From the NCBI GenBank assembly GCA_977006965.1, contig OZ345354.1, positions 2,852,001-2,916,000 on the forward strand: a stretch of 64,000 nt of DNA, given 5' to 3'. The stretch comes from Phymatolithon calcareum. Taxonomy: Eukaryota > Rhodophyta > Florideophyceae > Hapalidiales. Below are positions 51,467-61,480 of this stretch, in pieces. The notes under the pieces are model-generated. The model ran no database searches. It was given only the letters and a program-made list of their open reading frames with translations, and was not told the origin of the DNA. Made by a program: the position numbers and the translations under genes. Each line of letters opens with the position of its first letter. Within the stretch, counting starts at the first letter, position 1.

Positions 51467-51873
51467 GATTTTGTTCATTTTTGAATTCATTGGCCTCATG
51501 TTTCGCTCTTTATTCGATTGGTGCCGCCTTGTTAGAGCTGCCAACACGGATGTAAAGCTAAAAATGATCCGGTCTGAACCCCAGCCAGGCTTCTTGCCCT
51601 CGAGCGTCCTTGTAGAATTTCACACAGCATTCAGTCCAGGGGACCGGTGCTTTCCTTGGGAAAACATCGTTCTTCCACTAACATGTGAAAAATCTGCCCC
51701 TCTAAATAGCGATCCATCTGCATACTAGATCTCCATCAAAGACGAAGACCGGTGCTTTTAAAAAATCGTGCTCGGAAACGTCTTCGTTACCGTACGCATT
51801 CGAAAATTGTGCTGAGGACCACCAGATCCCAAAGCCTTAATTACCGCTAAGCTACTACTCACCGGGTCGCCTA
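51467..51873. other. Convergent 3' flanks of kinase gene and RIBA
   Basis: Short 3' regions of the two facing genes. No separate gene recognised. Confidence 0.4.
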
Positions 51874-53500
51874 CTAAGTTTCATCCGGGGCCTGACGGCC
51901 ATCACCTACAAACGCTTGTGCTTCTTCCTGTGCGCGTCCTTCGGCCGTCATGTCGAGCCAATGTCCCATTTTCTGCTGCTTCGTGCGCAGATATTGCTCA
52001 TTTTCCGGGTTTGGCAAAATCTGCACCGGCACCCGCTCCACAATGGTCAAGCCATAGCCTTGCAATCCTGAGTATTTTGCCGGATTATTCGTCATCACCC
52101 GGATCTGCCAAGGAAGGAAGGAAACACAGAAGAAAGAAAGTTAGAAAAGCAGTTGTAGATGTATTAAAAACAATAATCACTACCCTACATCAGCTGCGAG
52201 GCATTGCGGGGATCATGCGTACCTTTTCAACGCCAAGACTCGCAAGAATTTGTGCCCCAATGCCATATTCCCTCGTATCGTTCGGAAACCCAAGTTCCAA
52301 ATTCGCCTGCACAGTATCTCTCCCACGATCCTGCAATGCATACGCCCTCATCTTATGCCCGAGCCCGATCCCACGTCCCTCCTGTCCGCGCAGATAGACA
52401 AGCACGCCGGAACCCTCGCGCGCAATCTCACGCAACGCAAAGTCGAGCTGCGGTCCGCAATCGCACCGCAAACTTCCGAATACATCCCCGGTGCAACATT
52501 CAGAATGAACGCGAACGAGCGTCGGTCGATCGAATTTCCTCCCCGGTGATCCACCCGCCACAAGCGCGAGATGCTCCACACCGTCCAGCACGGAGCGGAA
52601 GGCGTACGAGTCGAACACACCGTACTTTGTCGGTAGTCGTGCTGGACCTTCTCCGACCATCTCCACTAACCGCTCACGTTGTCGGCGATATTGAACCAAG
52701 TCCGCTATCGACGTCAGGACAAGGCCGTGAGTCTCTGCGAAGCGACGAAGCGCTGGAAGACGCGCCATTTCACCGTCCGCATCGTCGACGATTTCACTCA
52801 GTACACCCACGGGAGCACAGCCTGCTAGTCGGGCGAAATCAAGCGCGGCCTCGGTGTGACCGGCGCGTTTGAGCACACCGCCCGGACGATATCGTAGAGG
52901 GAAAATGTGACCGGGGCGATGGAAGTCGTCGGGGAGGGAGTGTTTGCTCGCGAGTGCGAGCAATGTTTTCGCACGATCGGCTGCAGAAATGCCCGTTGAT
53001 GTGCCGGCCTTGACGTCGACAGTGACAGTGAAGGCGGTGTTCTTTGGGTCGGTGTTATTCGCAACCATTTGCTCGAGTTGTAGACGGTCGAGATCGGAGC
53101 CCTCCATGGCGCAACATATCACACCGGATGTGTGGCGAACCATGAAGGCTATCGCGGAGGGGGTGACTTTGTCGGCGGCCATGATGAGATCTCCTTCGTT
53201 TTCGCGGTTTTCGTCATCGGTTACAACGATAAACTCGCCGCGGGCAATCGCCTCGAGGGCTGCATCTACGCTCTCCGGGCCGAATTGGATGGGCAGATGG
53301 CGGGAGGGTGCGGATGAAGGCATGGCGGAGAGGGAGGGGGGAGCATCCCGAGGTGGGGGATCAGGTATCGTTCCGCCCCAGCGAGTGGTTTTGGCAACGA
53401 CGCAGGATGGCGTCAGTATACATGGGGGATGCGGGGTGATGTGATGGGTTAAAGAGGGGCGTCGAGATGGAGTAGGTGTCAATGGAAAGGCAAAGGCCAT
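51874..53500 (-). CDS. RIBA: Bifunctional DHBP synthase / GTP cyclohydrolase II, plastid
   Basis: Two exons, 53500-52223 and 52104-51874, joined across a 118-bp phase-0 intron (GTACGC ... TTGGCAG); 502 aa. Residues 1-65 are a Ser/Pro/Arg-rich plastid leader beginning MAFAFPL. The DHBP synthase domain (about 72-275) has [11 protein letters not shown] (95-105) and the HRPGHIFPL block (194-202). The cyclohydrolase II domain (about 287-480) has the zinc site C335, C346, C348 in [27 protein letters not shown], and, across the intron, VMTNNPAK. It makes the two precursors of riboflavin from ribulose 5-phosphate and GTP. The usual SECLTGD reads SECCTGD here. The last 25 residues after [10 protein letters not shown] are a variable tail. 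The kinase gene converges on its 3' end; the Kelch gene is divergent. Confidence 0.96.
52105..52222 (-). other. RIBA intron, 118 bp
   Basis: Donor AAG/GTACGC at 52223/52222 and acceptor TTGGCAG/ATC at 52105/52104. Splicing restores the [12 protein letters not shown] core shared by all cyclohydrolase II enzymes. Without it the protein ends ten residues into the intron. Confidence 0.92.
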
Positions 53501-54343
53501 GATGGTGATGTGCGGCTGTCAGTTATTGGGATGTGAGGGAAGAGGGTAGTGATGCTCTTTCGGTTGTTCCTTTCCTTTTTAGTCTTTGACGTTCACTTCA
53601 TTTATCTCATTGCATGTGCGGGGAAAGGCAACTGGCGGCATGCATGTGCTGGCGGCGTACTGTACTCAGTTGTGACGTGATGAGAGAGCACCGATGACAC
53701 GCGGTGGCGGATGAGATCAGAACTGTACATTGCTTTCCATGCCATTGGTGACAACAGTTCCCAATGCCACTCAAAGGTTTCACGAATTTGACATGTGTGA
53801 TGCATCACACATGTAAGAAACATGAGGTCACGGTTTCTTCCATCTGCTACAACTGCCTAGCAACTACTGTACCAATCAGATGCAAATCTGACATTGGACC
53901 CCTCACAAGCACACGATTCCCCCCACTGTAATTGAATTACAGTGCCCTCTTTAACACCAGTCCACGGACTGTCCACGCGGGTCAAACCGGCCGTTGAAAA
54001 TGCTACTCCTTTTCGCGCGAAAACGGCCCATTGCGTCAAACCAAAACGGAATTGCATCCAACCCAATCTCTCGTTGGCGCCAAGCCCGCCGCTTCCGCGC
54101 GTTCAGTAGTCCATACAGTACTAAAGCGGTGTCTCTGCTCTTCGCATTGGCGACAATTATTAGTCTTACTCACATACCTTCTTCATTTCAATCCATCCCC
54201 GCTCCGCAGAACCCTCGTTCTGCAGGAAATCAGCGCCCGTCCGATCCACGACCTCAAATCCCAGTCAGAGCCGATCCCTTCCCGTGGCGGGCGGCATCGT
54301 ACTCTACCGACATTTACCAATTCTTCACTCACCATCGCCCACA
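53501..54343. promoter_or_regulatory. Divergent RIBA / Kelch intergenic region with two palindromes
   Basis: A perfect 24-bp palindrome at 53791-53814 centres on TGTGATGCATCACA. A second, at 53923-53943, has 10-base arms CACTGTAATT / AATTACAGTG around one base. Both lie between the two starts and are candidate binding sites for dimeric regulators. No clean TATA box was seen. Confidence 0.45.
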
Positions 54344-56386
54344 ATGGAAACCATGACCATAACCGTCGGAGACTTCAAGGTAATCCTCCCAAGCTCCGCC
54401 CGCGTCCCCGGTGTCAACCTCCGTCCGGACGCCATCGAGCTTGATTTCCGAGCATTCACAGGCAAGCTTGTAATTCCACTCCCCGCTTCCTGTTCCAAGG
54501 ACGGTCGCTCCCAGTCCCTCAACTCCGGTCCCTCCCATTCTGTCGCCCGCACCGCGCCTCCAATTTCGTCACAGAACCAGCAACGTCCCTACGATTGCAC
54601 CCCGAAAGAAGATTCTGTCCGCACCCCGCTCCCTTCATCTCCGGGTCGTCAAACATTTTCTGACTTTCTACGTCCTGATCCCTCCTCCCAATTCGACATG
54701 GAAGTTGCCGCCGGTCTCAACCGTGCCCCGCATCCACCGCAAGATCTCTGTCTTACACCTATGTGGGGGGAGGGACACACGCAATCCGCTGGCTTGTCGC
54801 AACGCATTCAAGAGGCTGCGGAATTGGCGCAACGTCAGCCTTCTCAATTGAGCGTCGCGGGAGAAGAGACGTCCGCGGAAGCGAAGTGTGACGCACCGAT
54901 TGATGGGGGAAATGCTTCGCAGATGCTGTTTACACAGGCTGCCACTTTGCAAAAGACGGAATGTGAAGCTGATAACGAATCTGTAAAGGAGCCCAAGGTT
55001 TCGCAAAATAAGAGGAAAAAGCGTCAGCGCAAAATTAAGAATTCTACAGACGTTAAACGCAAGCGCGTCTCACCCACAAAGAATACCCCGACAACCCAAT
55101 CCACCGAGATCGAAAAATCCGTCACCCCAGGCGATGATGCGTCAGTACATCTGGAAGGAAAAGATACTGCTCCGAGTCCTGCGGAAAAGATTGTGCCGGA
55201 CGCTGAACCTGCCAAGCCCTCTTCAAACGACGTGCCGTCCACTCCGGTGGAGAAGACGAAACCATCCAGTTCGTCATCCGTACCTGCAGCCTTGGAAAAT
55301 GTCGTAAGTGACGGCAAACGCGTCCGTTTCCAACCTGCGGACGACTCCTCTCCATCCCCCACGAAAATTCTTCCGGTAACCACCCCTATACTCGGCAGCA
55401 ATCCATGGACCACATTCCCCGTCACATGTGAAGACTCCGAAGTGGAACCCGCACCCCGCTGGGGCTCCACCCTGACACGCATTGACGAGGAAAGCGCACT
55501 ACTTCTCGGCGGCGAATCCGCCCAGTCTGACTTCTTCAAGGAAATGACGCACTTGGATCTACACGGAAAGGTTTGGAATCGATCGCGCGACACCCCCGAC
55601 ATGATCGGTGGAGGTCGTGCATGGCATACCACAACCCTCATCGGCAACTGTCTGCTTGTATTTGGTGGCGAAGTTAAACGTGACGGAAAACGTGTGCAGA
55701 CGAATGATTGCGTCTTGTATGACACAACCTACTTTGCATGGTATAACGCGCAAGTTGCTGGAACGCCGCCTACTCCGCGGTCGGGACATTGCTCTGCTAG
55801 TGTGCCGGGGACGAAGGATTTGATTATTTTTGGGGGAATTAATGGGAAGCGATGGTTGAGTGATTTGCATCGATTGTCTGATCTCGCTGTCTGGTCGGCT
55901 GTTAAGAGTTCGAAACGGGTGAGATGTCGACCGAGTGCGAGAAGTTATGCTACGCTTACGACGTTGAAGGATTGTGTGGTGCTGTTTGGTGGGAATAATA
56001 AGAATCAATGCTTTAATGATGTGCATTTGTTGAAGATGGATATGACGTGGACGTTTCCGATTGTTGAGGGAAGGACGCCGAAACCTAGAACGGGTCATTG
56101 TGCTGTGGGTTGCGAGGATGGAAGAAGTGTTATTGTGTATGGGGGTTGGGATGATCAGGGGGTTCATAGATTGTTCTATTCGGATGTGTGGAAACTTACC
56201 GTGGTTTCTATGACGACGTGTGAGTGGACGTGCTTGTATAGTGGTGATGACAAGTCGAAGATGCCGGGGCCTAGGGCGGGGGCGGGGCTTTGTGCGGCTG
56301 TTGGGGGGAAGGCGTATTTGTTTGGGGGATGGCATCGGATTTCGTACTTTAATGATGTGCTTGAGATGAACACTGAATGTTCATGA
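54344..56386 (+). CDS. Kelch-repeat protein with long disordered N-terminus, 680 aa
   Basis: The frame opens at 54284, but METMTITVGDFKV at 54344 (ACAATGG context) is the likelier start. Residues 1-55 are a small folded leader; about 55-360 are low-complexity Ser/Pro/Lys/Glu. The last 310 residues hold Kelch motifs: SALLLGGES, LLVFGGEV, LIIFGGING, VVLFGGNN, VIVYGGWDD, AYLFGGWH, each followed by a Trp- or Tyr-containing strand, so a six-bladed propeller fits. Such domains bind proteins, often as ligase adaptors or cytoskeletal scaffolds; no BTB or F-box is visible. Codon use changes sharply across the gene: C-ending codons in the 5' half, G- and T-rich ones in the 3' half. Confidence 0.87.
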   Translation: METMTITVGDFKVILPSSARVPGVNLRPDAIELDFRAFTGKLVIPLPASCSKDGRSQSLNSGPSHSVARTAPPISSQNQQRPYDCTPKEDSVRTPLPSSPGRQTFSDFLRPDPSSQFDMEVAAGLNRAPHPPQDLCLTPMWGEGHTQSAGLSQRIQEAAELAQRQPSQLSVAGEETSAEAKCDAPIDGGNASQMLFTQAATLQKTECEADNESVKEPKVSQNKRKKRQRKIKNSTDVKRKRVSPTKNTPTTQSTEIEKSVTPGDDASVHLEGKDTAPSPAEKIVPDAEPAKPSSNDVPSTPVEKTKPSSSSSVPAALENVVSDGKRVRFQPADDSSPSPTKILPVTTPILGSNPWTTFPVTCEDSEVEPAPRWGSTLTRIDEESALLLGGESAQSDFFKEMTHLDLHGKVWNRSRDTPDMIGGGRAWHTTTLIGNCLLVFGGEVKRDGKRVQTNDCVLYDTTYFAWYNAQVAGTPPTPRSGHCSASVPGTKDLIIFGGINGKRWLSDLHRLSDLAVWSAVKSSKRVRCRPSARSYATLTTLKDCVVLFGGNNKNQCFNDVHLLKMDMTWTFPIVEGRTPKPRTGHCAVGCEDGRSVIVYGGWDDQGVHRLFYSDVWKLTVVSMTTCEWTCLYSGDDKSKMPGPRAGAGLCAAVGGKAYLFGGWHRISYFNDVLEMNTECS

Positions 56387-56899
56387 TGATGATTTACGAA
56401 ATGGGAGGATGCTTACCGTCGGTATGAAGGTGCAGTATTGCAATATTAAACGAGTTTTTCGAAGGTTTGTGAAATGCAGAGTTGAATTAATAGTTTTTTC
56501 GTATGGTTGTTGGATCGTGTAGAGAGTTTCGCAGCTTCCTCTGGAAGAGATGGTCGAGGACAGCGACAGACAGTGGAGCAACCGGATGCGAGTCGAGAAG
56601 AGATAAAGTGACGGACGTGTGGAATCAGATGATTGAAGATAGTATAACTGTTGATTGAGCAATGCTAGAGAAAGGATGTTGTTGTCTATACTGACGTTGT
56701 GTTGTGCTGTAGTCTGAGACGGCTGCGAAAACGGTTGAGTCCAAACAATCGCGTTCATTCGTTCGTTCTCTCATTAAGTGCAGAGTTGCAACTTGGACCC
56801 GAGTTTGAATGTGGATAAAATTTAATAATAAATCGCGTCCGCGTTCTACCGCACCCGAATCTATCTACAAGTCACTCGATAAGTAAGCAGAGAAATCAA
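56387..56899. other. Convergent 3' flanks, no gene
   Basis: 3' regions of the Kelch and 2Fe-2S genes. A 125-codon minus frame (56758-56381) has no protein features. Confidence 0.4.
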
Positions 56900-57388
56900 T
56901 CACTCTTGCGGCTTAGTGCGAATGGTAACATCACCGTCGATGAGGGAACGACATGCAAGGCGCCAGTTTTCAGGTTTGCCCTTCAGCTGCTTCTCCTCAC
57001 GCGGGCCACGTTCATTGGTGTTGTTCAGACCGTCCTCAACAGCGATAATGCAGGTGCCGCACTGACCATAACCGCCACAATTGAGTAACTTTCCTTTCAG
57101 CGTGTAGACATCAATCTTGTTGTCCTTGAGCGCCGTACGAAGATTGGTGTCACGGTCAACTTGAATCTGAGTGACACGATTGCCCTCCAAGACTGTTACA
57201 GTGTATGCCGCCTCATCTACAGTTTTGCCGAATTCCGTCACAGACTGCGTTTTCAGAACGGCGGACGGTGTGCACGGTGAGGTGACGGAGAGTCGCTGCG
57301 CGGAGAGGGCACGTCCACTAAACGGATGTGCCGGGCGCAGTGTTGGCGCAGGGAGGGCGCCGAGGAAGGCTGGCAATAGTGCGTTCAT
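56900..57388 (-). CDS. Plastid 2Fe-2S ferredoxin-like protein
   Basis: 162 aa. Residues 1-50 are a Ser/Ala/Pro/Arg-rich plastid-type leader. The rest is a plant-type ferredoxin fold with cluster cysteines C104, C110, C113 (NCGGYGQCGTC) and C146 (NWRLACRS). LKGKLLNCGGYGQCGTC and KGKPENWRLACRS recall the 2Fe-2S protein known in land plants as PnsB3/NDF4, a subunit of chloroplast NDH. Red algal plastids are not known to have that complex, so the original role may be different (inference). It probably carries electrons or assists assembly in the plastid. It is not the main photosynthetic ferredoxin: the loop spacing and C-terminus differ. The gene faces away from the membrane-protein gene at 58195. 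Confidence 0.85.
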   Translation of the reverse strand: MNALLPAFLGALPAPTLRPAHPFSGRALSAQRLSVTSPCTPSAVLKTQSVTEFGKTVDEAAYTVTVLEGNRVTQIQVDRDTNLRTALKDNKIDVYTLKGKLLNCGGYGQCGTCIIAVEDGLNNTNERGPREEKQLKGKPENWRLACRSLIDGDVTIRTKPQE

Positions 57389-58194
57389 TGTTGATGATAA
57401 TTCCGGGAGACGTCAGCGGGGTGCTACTCGAAAAATATGTATCGCGGCCGAGGTGCAACTGTTGCATTTATCCTCGACCGGTGACGGATGGGCATTGAGG
57501 GTACAAATGGAATCACGCATGGGCATGGGCATGGACTACTGTACCGATTCATGGCCGCTGAAGCGTCGGTTTGAGCAGCGAAACGACGCCAATAGTGCTG
57601 TAATGTAGACAACTGGGCCAAAGGGATTGGCCCCCTGATCAGGAAGGACATGTGTGAAGGGACAATTGGGGCCATATGAAGAATATCATCACAAATAGAA
57701 GGCGTTTCATGAAACGACGTCCCCATTCTGCCGAAAACGTGGAGCAAGCGCATGTCAAAAATATCTCCGATGGACCGGCATGCACCACAGACGAGCCACA
57801 AAGTTTTGTGATCTCATGTGTCTGATGAAAAGATCTCGCTGTCCATTCAGTGCTGTACAGCGCATGAACGTGTAAAAGCAAACACATGGTGTCATCTTAT
57901 TGGTTGAATCTTCGGTCGTTACAGCACGACAACCCTTTTCGTGTCAGCACAAAGCACACCGCATCCGGCTTGAACCTTGGGCACACGCACGCCCTTTCCG
58001 AAACGATTTCGCCGCCTGTTTCCCGTTTCACGAAACGCCGTAAGGACAATGCACACCCCAAAAATTGTGCCTTCTTAGTCCTCACTATCCGTTTCACACC
58101 CAACAGTATTTCCCCGCCCATCTCGCGGACGCGTCGTGACATCTGCACGCCCGGGTGCTCTGCTCTCACCCCCAGTGTCCGCCACACGAAAAAA
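57389..58194. promoter_or_regulatory. Divergent intergenic region
   Basis: Separates the 2Fe-2S and membrane-protein starts. The downstream frame stays open 103 codons upstream of 58195 but lacks protein features there. No specific site recognised. Confidence 0.35.
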
Positions 58195-59829
58195 ATGAGT
58201 TGTCCATCTGGACGCCGAGCCGTTCCGCCGCTCTTCTTCCTCCTCTCCATCCTGTTTGTCTGCGCTGCGGATTCGGGCTCTACGTCCGGGAATGAACACA
58301 AAACGGCTTTCGAATCGCTACACGATGCTGTGCGCCAAGCACTGCACACGCGAAACAAGCACACATTTCACAAACTGCGCAAAATGGACTACATCTCCCG
58401 TCTACGCGGCGTCGGCAAATCCGTCATCGCAGACGCACACATCTATTTCACAACCGCACGTACACTACTCACACTTCTCGTTCCAACCCCGACTGACCGT
58501 GCAACCTTCGGCACGTATCTGTTTGAAAAATCCGCAGACCTTCGCATATCCGTACATCAGACACGGAAACGCTGGACAAAGTATGCACGCAAAGCACGTC
58601 AGTTGTATAACACCGACTGCACAAAAGGGCCTGTAGAATGTGCCAACCGTCATTTACGCACATTACTCACACGTCTGCAGACAAGAGACGACGATCGGAA
58701 CGTCCGCCATCGTCGCCGCCCACTCTCCGTCGAGGACGATGCAATATCGGAAAAGTCACTCTACTCCGTCGCGCGCGACTTTGCACGTGAGTGTCACGAC
58801 CGAACGTACGAATTGGCCGCAAAGGCACGAAAAACCGCAAACGAGGCGTGGGACCGCGTGGGAAACGGCCCGCATGCCGCGGTGCGCAACGTGTCGGCCT
58901 TTGTGCGTGAAGCGGCGCCGCCAAAACTTACCGATCTTGTGGAGTCGTTCATGGACGGCGTGCAACTCGTGACGCGTACGGCGACTGCGTTTGCAACTCG
59001 CGCGGCGGGGACTACTGCGGCTTTTGCGAGACTGAGCGTGGAGATGCTGGGAAATGAGTGTGTTTCGCGCGCAGACGCGGATCATCGCGTGCGGCGCGGG
59101 GCGCTCGAGACGGCTGTGATGTGCGTGCAGGTCGTTGAGCGGTGGGTGGAAGGGCGTGCTGTGCAGGTGTACAGGATGACCATTGAGCGGGTTGGCAGTG
59201 GGGGGCTGCATTGGATGCGGGACGGGGTGGCAAGGTTGAAAACGCAGGTGAAACTAAAGGGGAGGCAGGTTTTTGTGGCGTTGGTTGCGTGGTGTTTTGG
59301 TTTCAAGGGGCATTTGCCTGAAATTGGAGGGCTTGCTGTTGGAGTGGCCAGTTTTCTTGCGGGTGTGCTACTCATGTTGGGGATATTGCAGCGATGCTCG
59401 CGACCGCGAGATGGGGAGTTGTGCACGAGGGAGGACTGTTATTGTGGAGAATGTCCCGATGAAGTGGACGAAAATGGAGAGCCTGTTTGTACGAGCTGTG
59501 ACTGTTATTGCGGGCAGTGTTCAGACGCTGAGAGTTCTGAGCAAACGTTACGGAAACAGTATGATGATGAGGAGGGTAGTATGGACGAGGAAGTTGATGA
59601 TGATGATGATGATGAAGAAGAATTGCTCTTGCAGGAAGTCGAAGATCTCAGACGCAATGTACATGTACTGAATAGTTCGACACGAGGTGGAAACTCCAGG
59701 TCCACAGGGCGAAAGGAAACTCGTGTGAAGGCTACATCGTTGAAAGAACGTGAGCGACCAGTACAGCAATTAAGCTATGTAGACCCGCGAATAGAGAAGC
59801 CCGTCAACGTGCGCTACGAATCAAGCTAA
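58195..59829 (+). CDS. Single-pass membrane protein with Cys-rich, acidic cytosolic tail
   Basis: 544 aa. Met at 58195 (AAAAAAATGAG) directly precedes a signal peptide (RRAVPPLFFLLSILFVCAADS). A long basic, helical lumenal region follows (about 28-375), rich in Arg/His/Ala with evenly spaced hydrophobics. One membrane span (GLAVGVASFLAGVLLMLGIL) is at about 378-400. The tail begins with a duplicated cysteine motif (CTREDCYCGECPDE and CTSCDCYCGQCSD), continues with an acidic run (about 15 of 20 Asp/Glu), a Leu-rich coiled stretch (LLLQEVEDLRRNVHVL), and a basic end. The paired CDCYCGQC-like units could bind metal. No homologue was recognised. It converges on RTCA with a 40-base gap. Confidence 0.75.
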   Translation: MSCPSGRRAVPPLFFLLSILFVCAADSGSTSGNEHKTAFESLHDAVRQALHTRNKHTFHKLRKMDYISRLRGVGKSVIADAHIYFTTARTLLTLLVPTPTDRATFGTYLFEKSADLRISVHQTRKRWTKYARKARQLYNTDCTKGPVECANRHLRTLLTRLQTRDDDRNVRHRRRPLSVEDDAISEKSLYSVARDFARECHDRTYELAAKARKTANEAWDRVGNGPHAAVRNVSAFVREAAPPKLTDLVESFMDGVQLVTRTATAFATRAAGTTAAFARLSVEMLGNECVSRADADHRVRRGALETAVMCVQVVERWVEGRAVQVYRMTIERVGSGGLHWMRDGVARLKTQVKLKGRQVFVALVAWCFGFKGHLPEIGGLAVGVASFLAGVLLMLGILQRCSRPRDGELCTREDCYCGECPDEVDENGEPVCTSCDCYCGQCSDAESSEQTLRKQYDDEEGSMDEEVDDDDDDEEELLLQEVEDLRRNVHVLNSSTRGGNSRSTGRKETRVKATSLKERERPVQQLSYVDPRIEKPVNVRYESS

Positions 59830-59869
59830 CCCCTGTAAATAAATAATTCATATTCTACACATTCCCATG

Positions 59870-61180
59870 CTATTGCATCCCTCTTCTTCCAGGACACAAG
59901 ACCCTGACAAGACCCTTACCCTCTCCATCAGTTATCTCTTCAAAAGATAGCCCAATATCAAACCGGTCCAACACTTCCTTCACAGATTTCATATGCAGCG
60001 AAGTTACTGGAACAGTGACAGAACTTTCCTCATTTGCCATGGCCATAAACACTGCTATCTGGTCAGCCATATGCCGATCAACACACGCCCCACTTTTCAC
60101 ATCCTCCACAAGCTCATCGGCAACCATACGTCCGACACTTTCCGCCGCCTGCTCCACGGAACCGCCACTACGAGCGCCATCCAACCTCAACTCGCGCGCC
60201 GCACGCGCATCCAACGTGAGCGACGACCCGATGGCCCCTCCATCCGCAGTGTCCGCGACAAGAGTGATGGAAAGCGACGCACCAGGATTCGCATTCCGGT
60301 CAACATCCACAACCTGAACGTCAAACTCCTCCTCCCCACATCCTTCAAACCGTTCCCCCAACCCTATGCGCAGTGCCCGTCGCGCCGCCTTGCGCATCCT
60401 GTCCGCCGCACCACTCTGCACAAATCCCTCCCTAGCACTCACCACCCATCCGCGCACACCTACGACCTCCGCCCGACATCTCTGTCTCCATGCCGTGACA
60501 CCATTCTCCAAAATCGCAACCGAAGCCACAACAGACCCGCCCCCACGCGGGAAGAACCCCTTCCGCAACACATCGTATCTCATCGCCACATTGAACCGTT
60601 TCGCAACCGTGCACAAAACATGCGTGACATACTCCGCAGTCGGCGAGCTAGGCACATGTGTGCCGCCCGCGAGCGCGACTTCACGACCGGACGCGTGCAC
60701 CGCGAGGGCCGGTAAGGCAGCCTGAAGAACGAGCGAGGCCGCGCCGGCAGATCCGAGCGGCGCGTTGAGGGCGTCGGTATGTGCAGCAGCAGTGATGGGC
60801 GGATCGTAGCGAATTGCAAGAGAGCCGACTCGAGCGCCGTGCACCGTGCCGCCACTCGCTAGCCCGGTGAGAACGGCCCCGGTGACGTGCTGCTGCCGCA
60901 GACCGGGAGTCGCGCGTCCGGCGCGGACGTTGGAGACGTGCACTGAAATGCCGGTGGCGCACGCGAGACCGAGGGCGGTGCGAACCATCTGGCCGCCGCC
61001 TTCGTGCATGGATCCGTCGATCTGCACTTTTGCAGGCTCTGCAGGAAATATGGGCGCTGGAGTGGTAGAGGGGGCGGCGGTTCTGCTGGCTGGGGTCTTC
61101 TGTTCATGCTTGCGCCTCTTTCGCGTCATTGCGGAGTTTGTTCTGGGGAATGTAGACTGCTGGTAGTGAGCGAAGATCAA
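59870..61180 (-). CDS. RTCA: RNA 3'-terminal phosphate cyclase
   Basis: 436 aa from the first Met; Met18 (61129), before TRKRRKHEQK, is also possible. The family start IDGSMHEGGGQMVRTALGL lies at about 54-72. GGTHVPSSPTAEYVTHVL, RKGFFPRGGG and the ACVDRHMADQIAVFMAM box with the nucleophilic His follow in the normal order. The enzyme uses ATP to turn RNA 3'-phosphate into a 2',3'-cyclic phosphate through an adenylated His. Length is about 80 residues above bacterial RtcA owing to a Lys/Arg- and Pro/Ala-rich N-terminal extension and a longer central insert; the basic start suggests nuclear location (inference). It faces the alpha/beta-hydrolase gene divergently. Confidence 0.93.
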   Translation of the reverse strand: MIFAHYQQSTFPRTNSAMTRKRRKHEQKTPASRTAAPSTTPAPIFPAEPAKVQIDGSMHEGGGQMVRTALGLACATGISVHVSNVRAGRATPGLRQQHVTGAVLTGLASGGTVHGARVGSLAIRYDPPITAAAHTDALNAPLGSAGAASLVLQAALPALAVHASGREVALAGGTHVPSSPTAEYVTHVLCTVAKRFNVAMRYDVLRKGFFPRGGGSVVASVAILENGVTAWRQRCRAEVVGVRGWVVSAREGFVQSGAADRMRKAARRALRIGLGERFEGCGEEEFDVQVVDVDRNANPGASLSITLVADTADGGAIGSSLTLDARAARELRLDGARSGGSVEQAAESVGRMVADELVEDVKSGACVDRHMADQIAVFMAMANEESSVTVPVTSLHMKSVKEVLDRFDIGLSFEEITDGEGKGLVRVLCPGRRGMQ

Positions 61181-61480
61181 CTGTTTGCAAGGTTGGTATG
61201 GTCAGTAACTACGTTTTACCCACAGGGTGGCGATTGCGAAGGAGTCCCTCTATTCAGATATTGACCGACGAGGTGGATGCACACATACAGTAAGAGGATC
61301 ACCTATTTTGTGCTGCGCTTTTGACAGCGCATGACATCATAATGCACAGCATTGTGCAATTTGCACATTCAACGATGCATCTGATTTTGTCCAACCTGCC
61401 CAAGTGCAAAGTCCGTGCCTTTCTATATTCTCAAGTCTTCCCTCAGTATTGACGTTTTTCCGCGTCATTCCCTTTTCGAC
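61181..61480. promoter_or_regulatory. Divergent RTCA / hydrolase intergenic region
   Basis: About 230-300 bases between the two starts. CATGACATCATAATGCACAG and ATTGTGCAATTTGCAC hold short self-complementary words (TGCACAGCATTGTGCA-like). No clear TATA box. Confidence 0.35.

Noticed and set aside
55024-55725. 233-codon antisense frame under the Kelch gene
   Set aside because: Shadow of the low-complexity coding region; no domain.
57886-58194. Upstream extension of the membrane-protein frame
   Set aside because: The signal peptide begins right after the ATG at 58195; the 103 codons before it would bury the leader.
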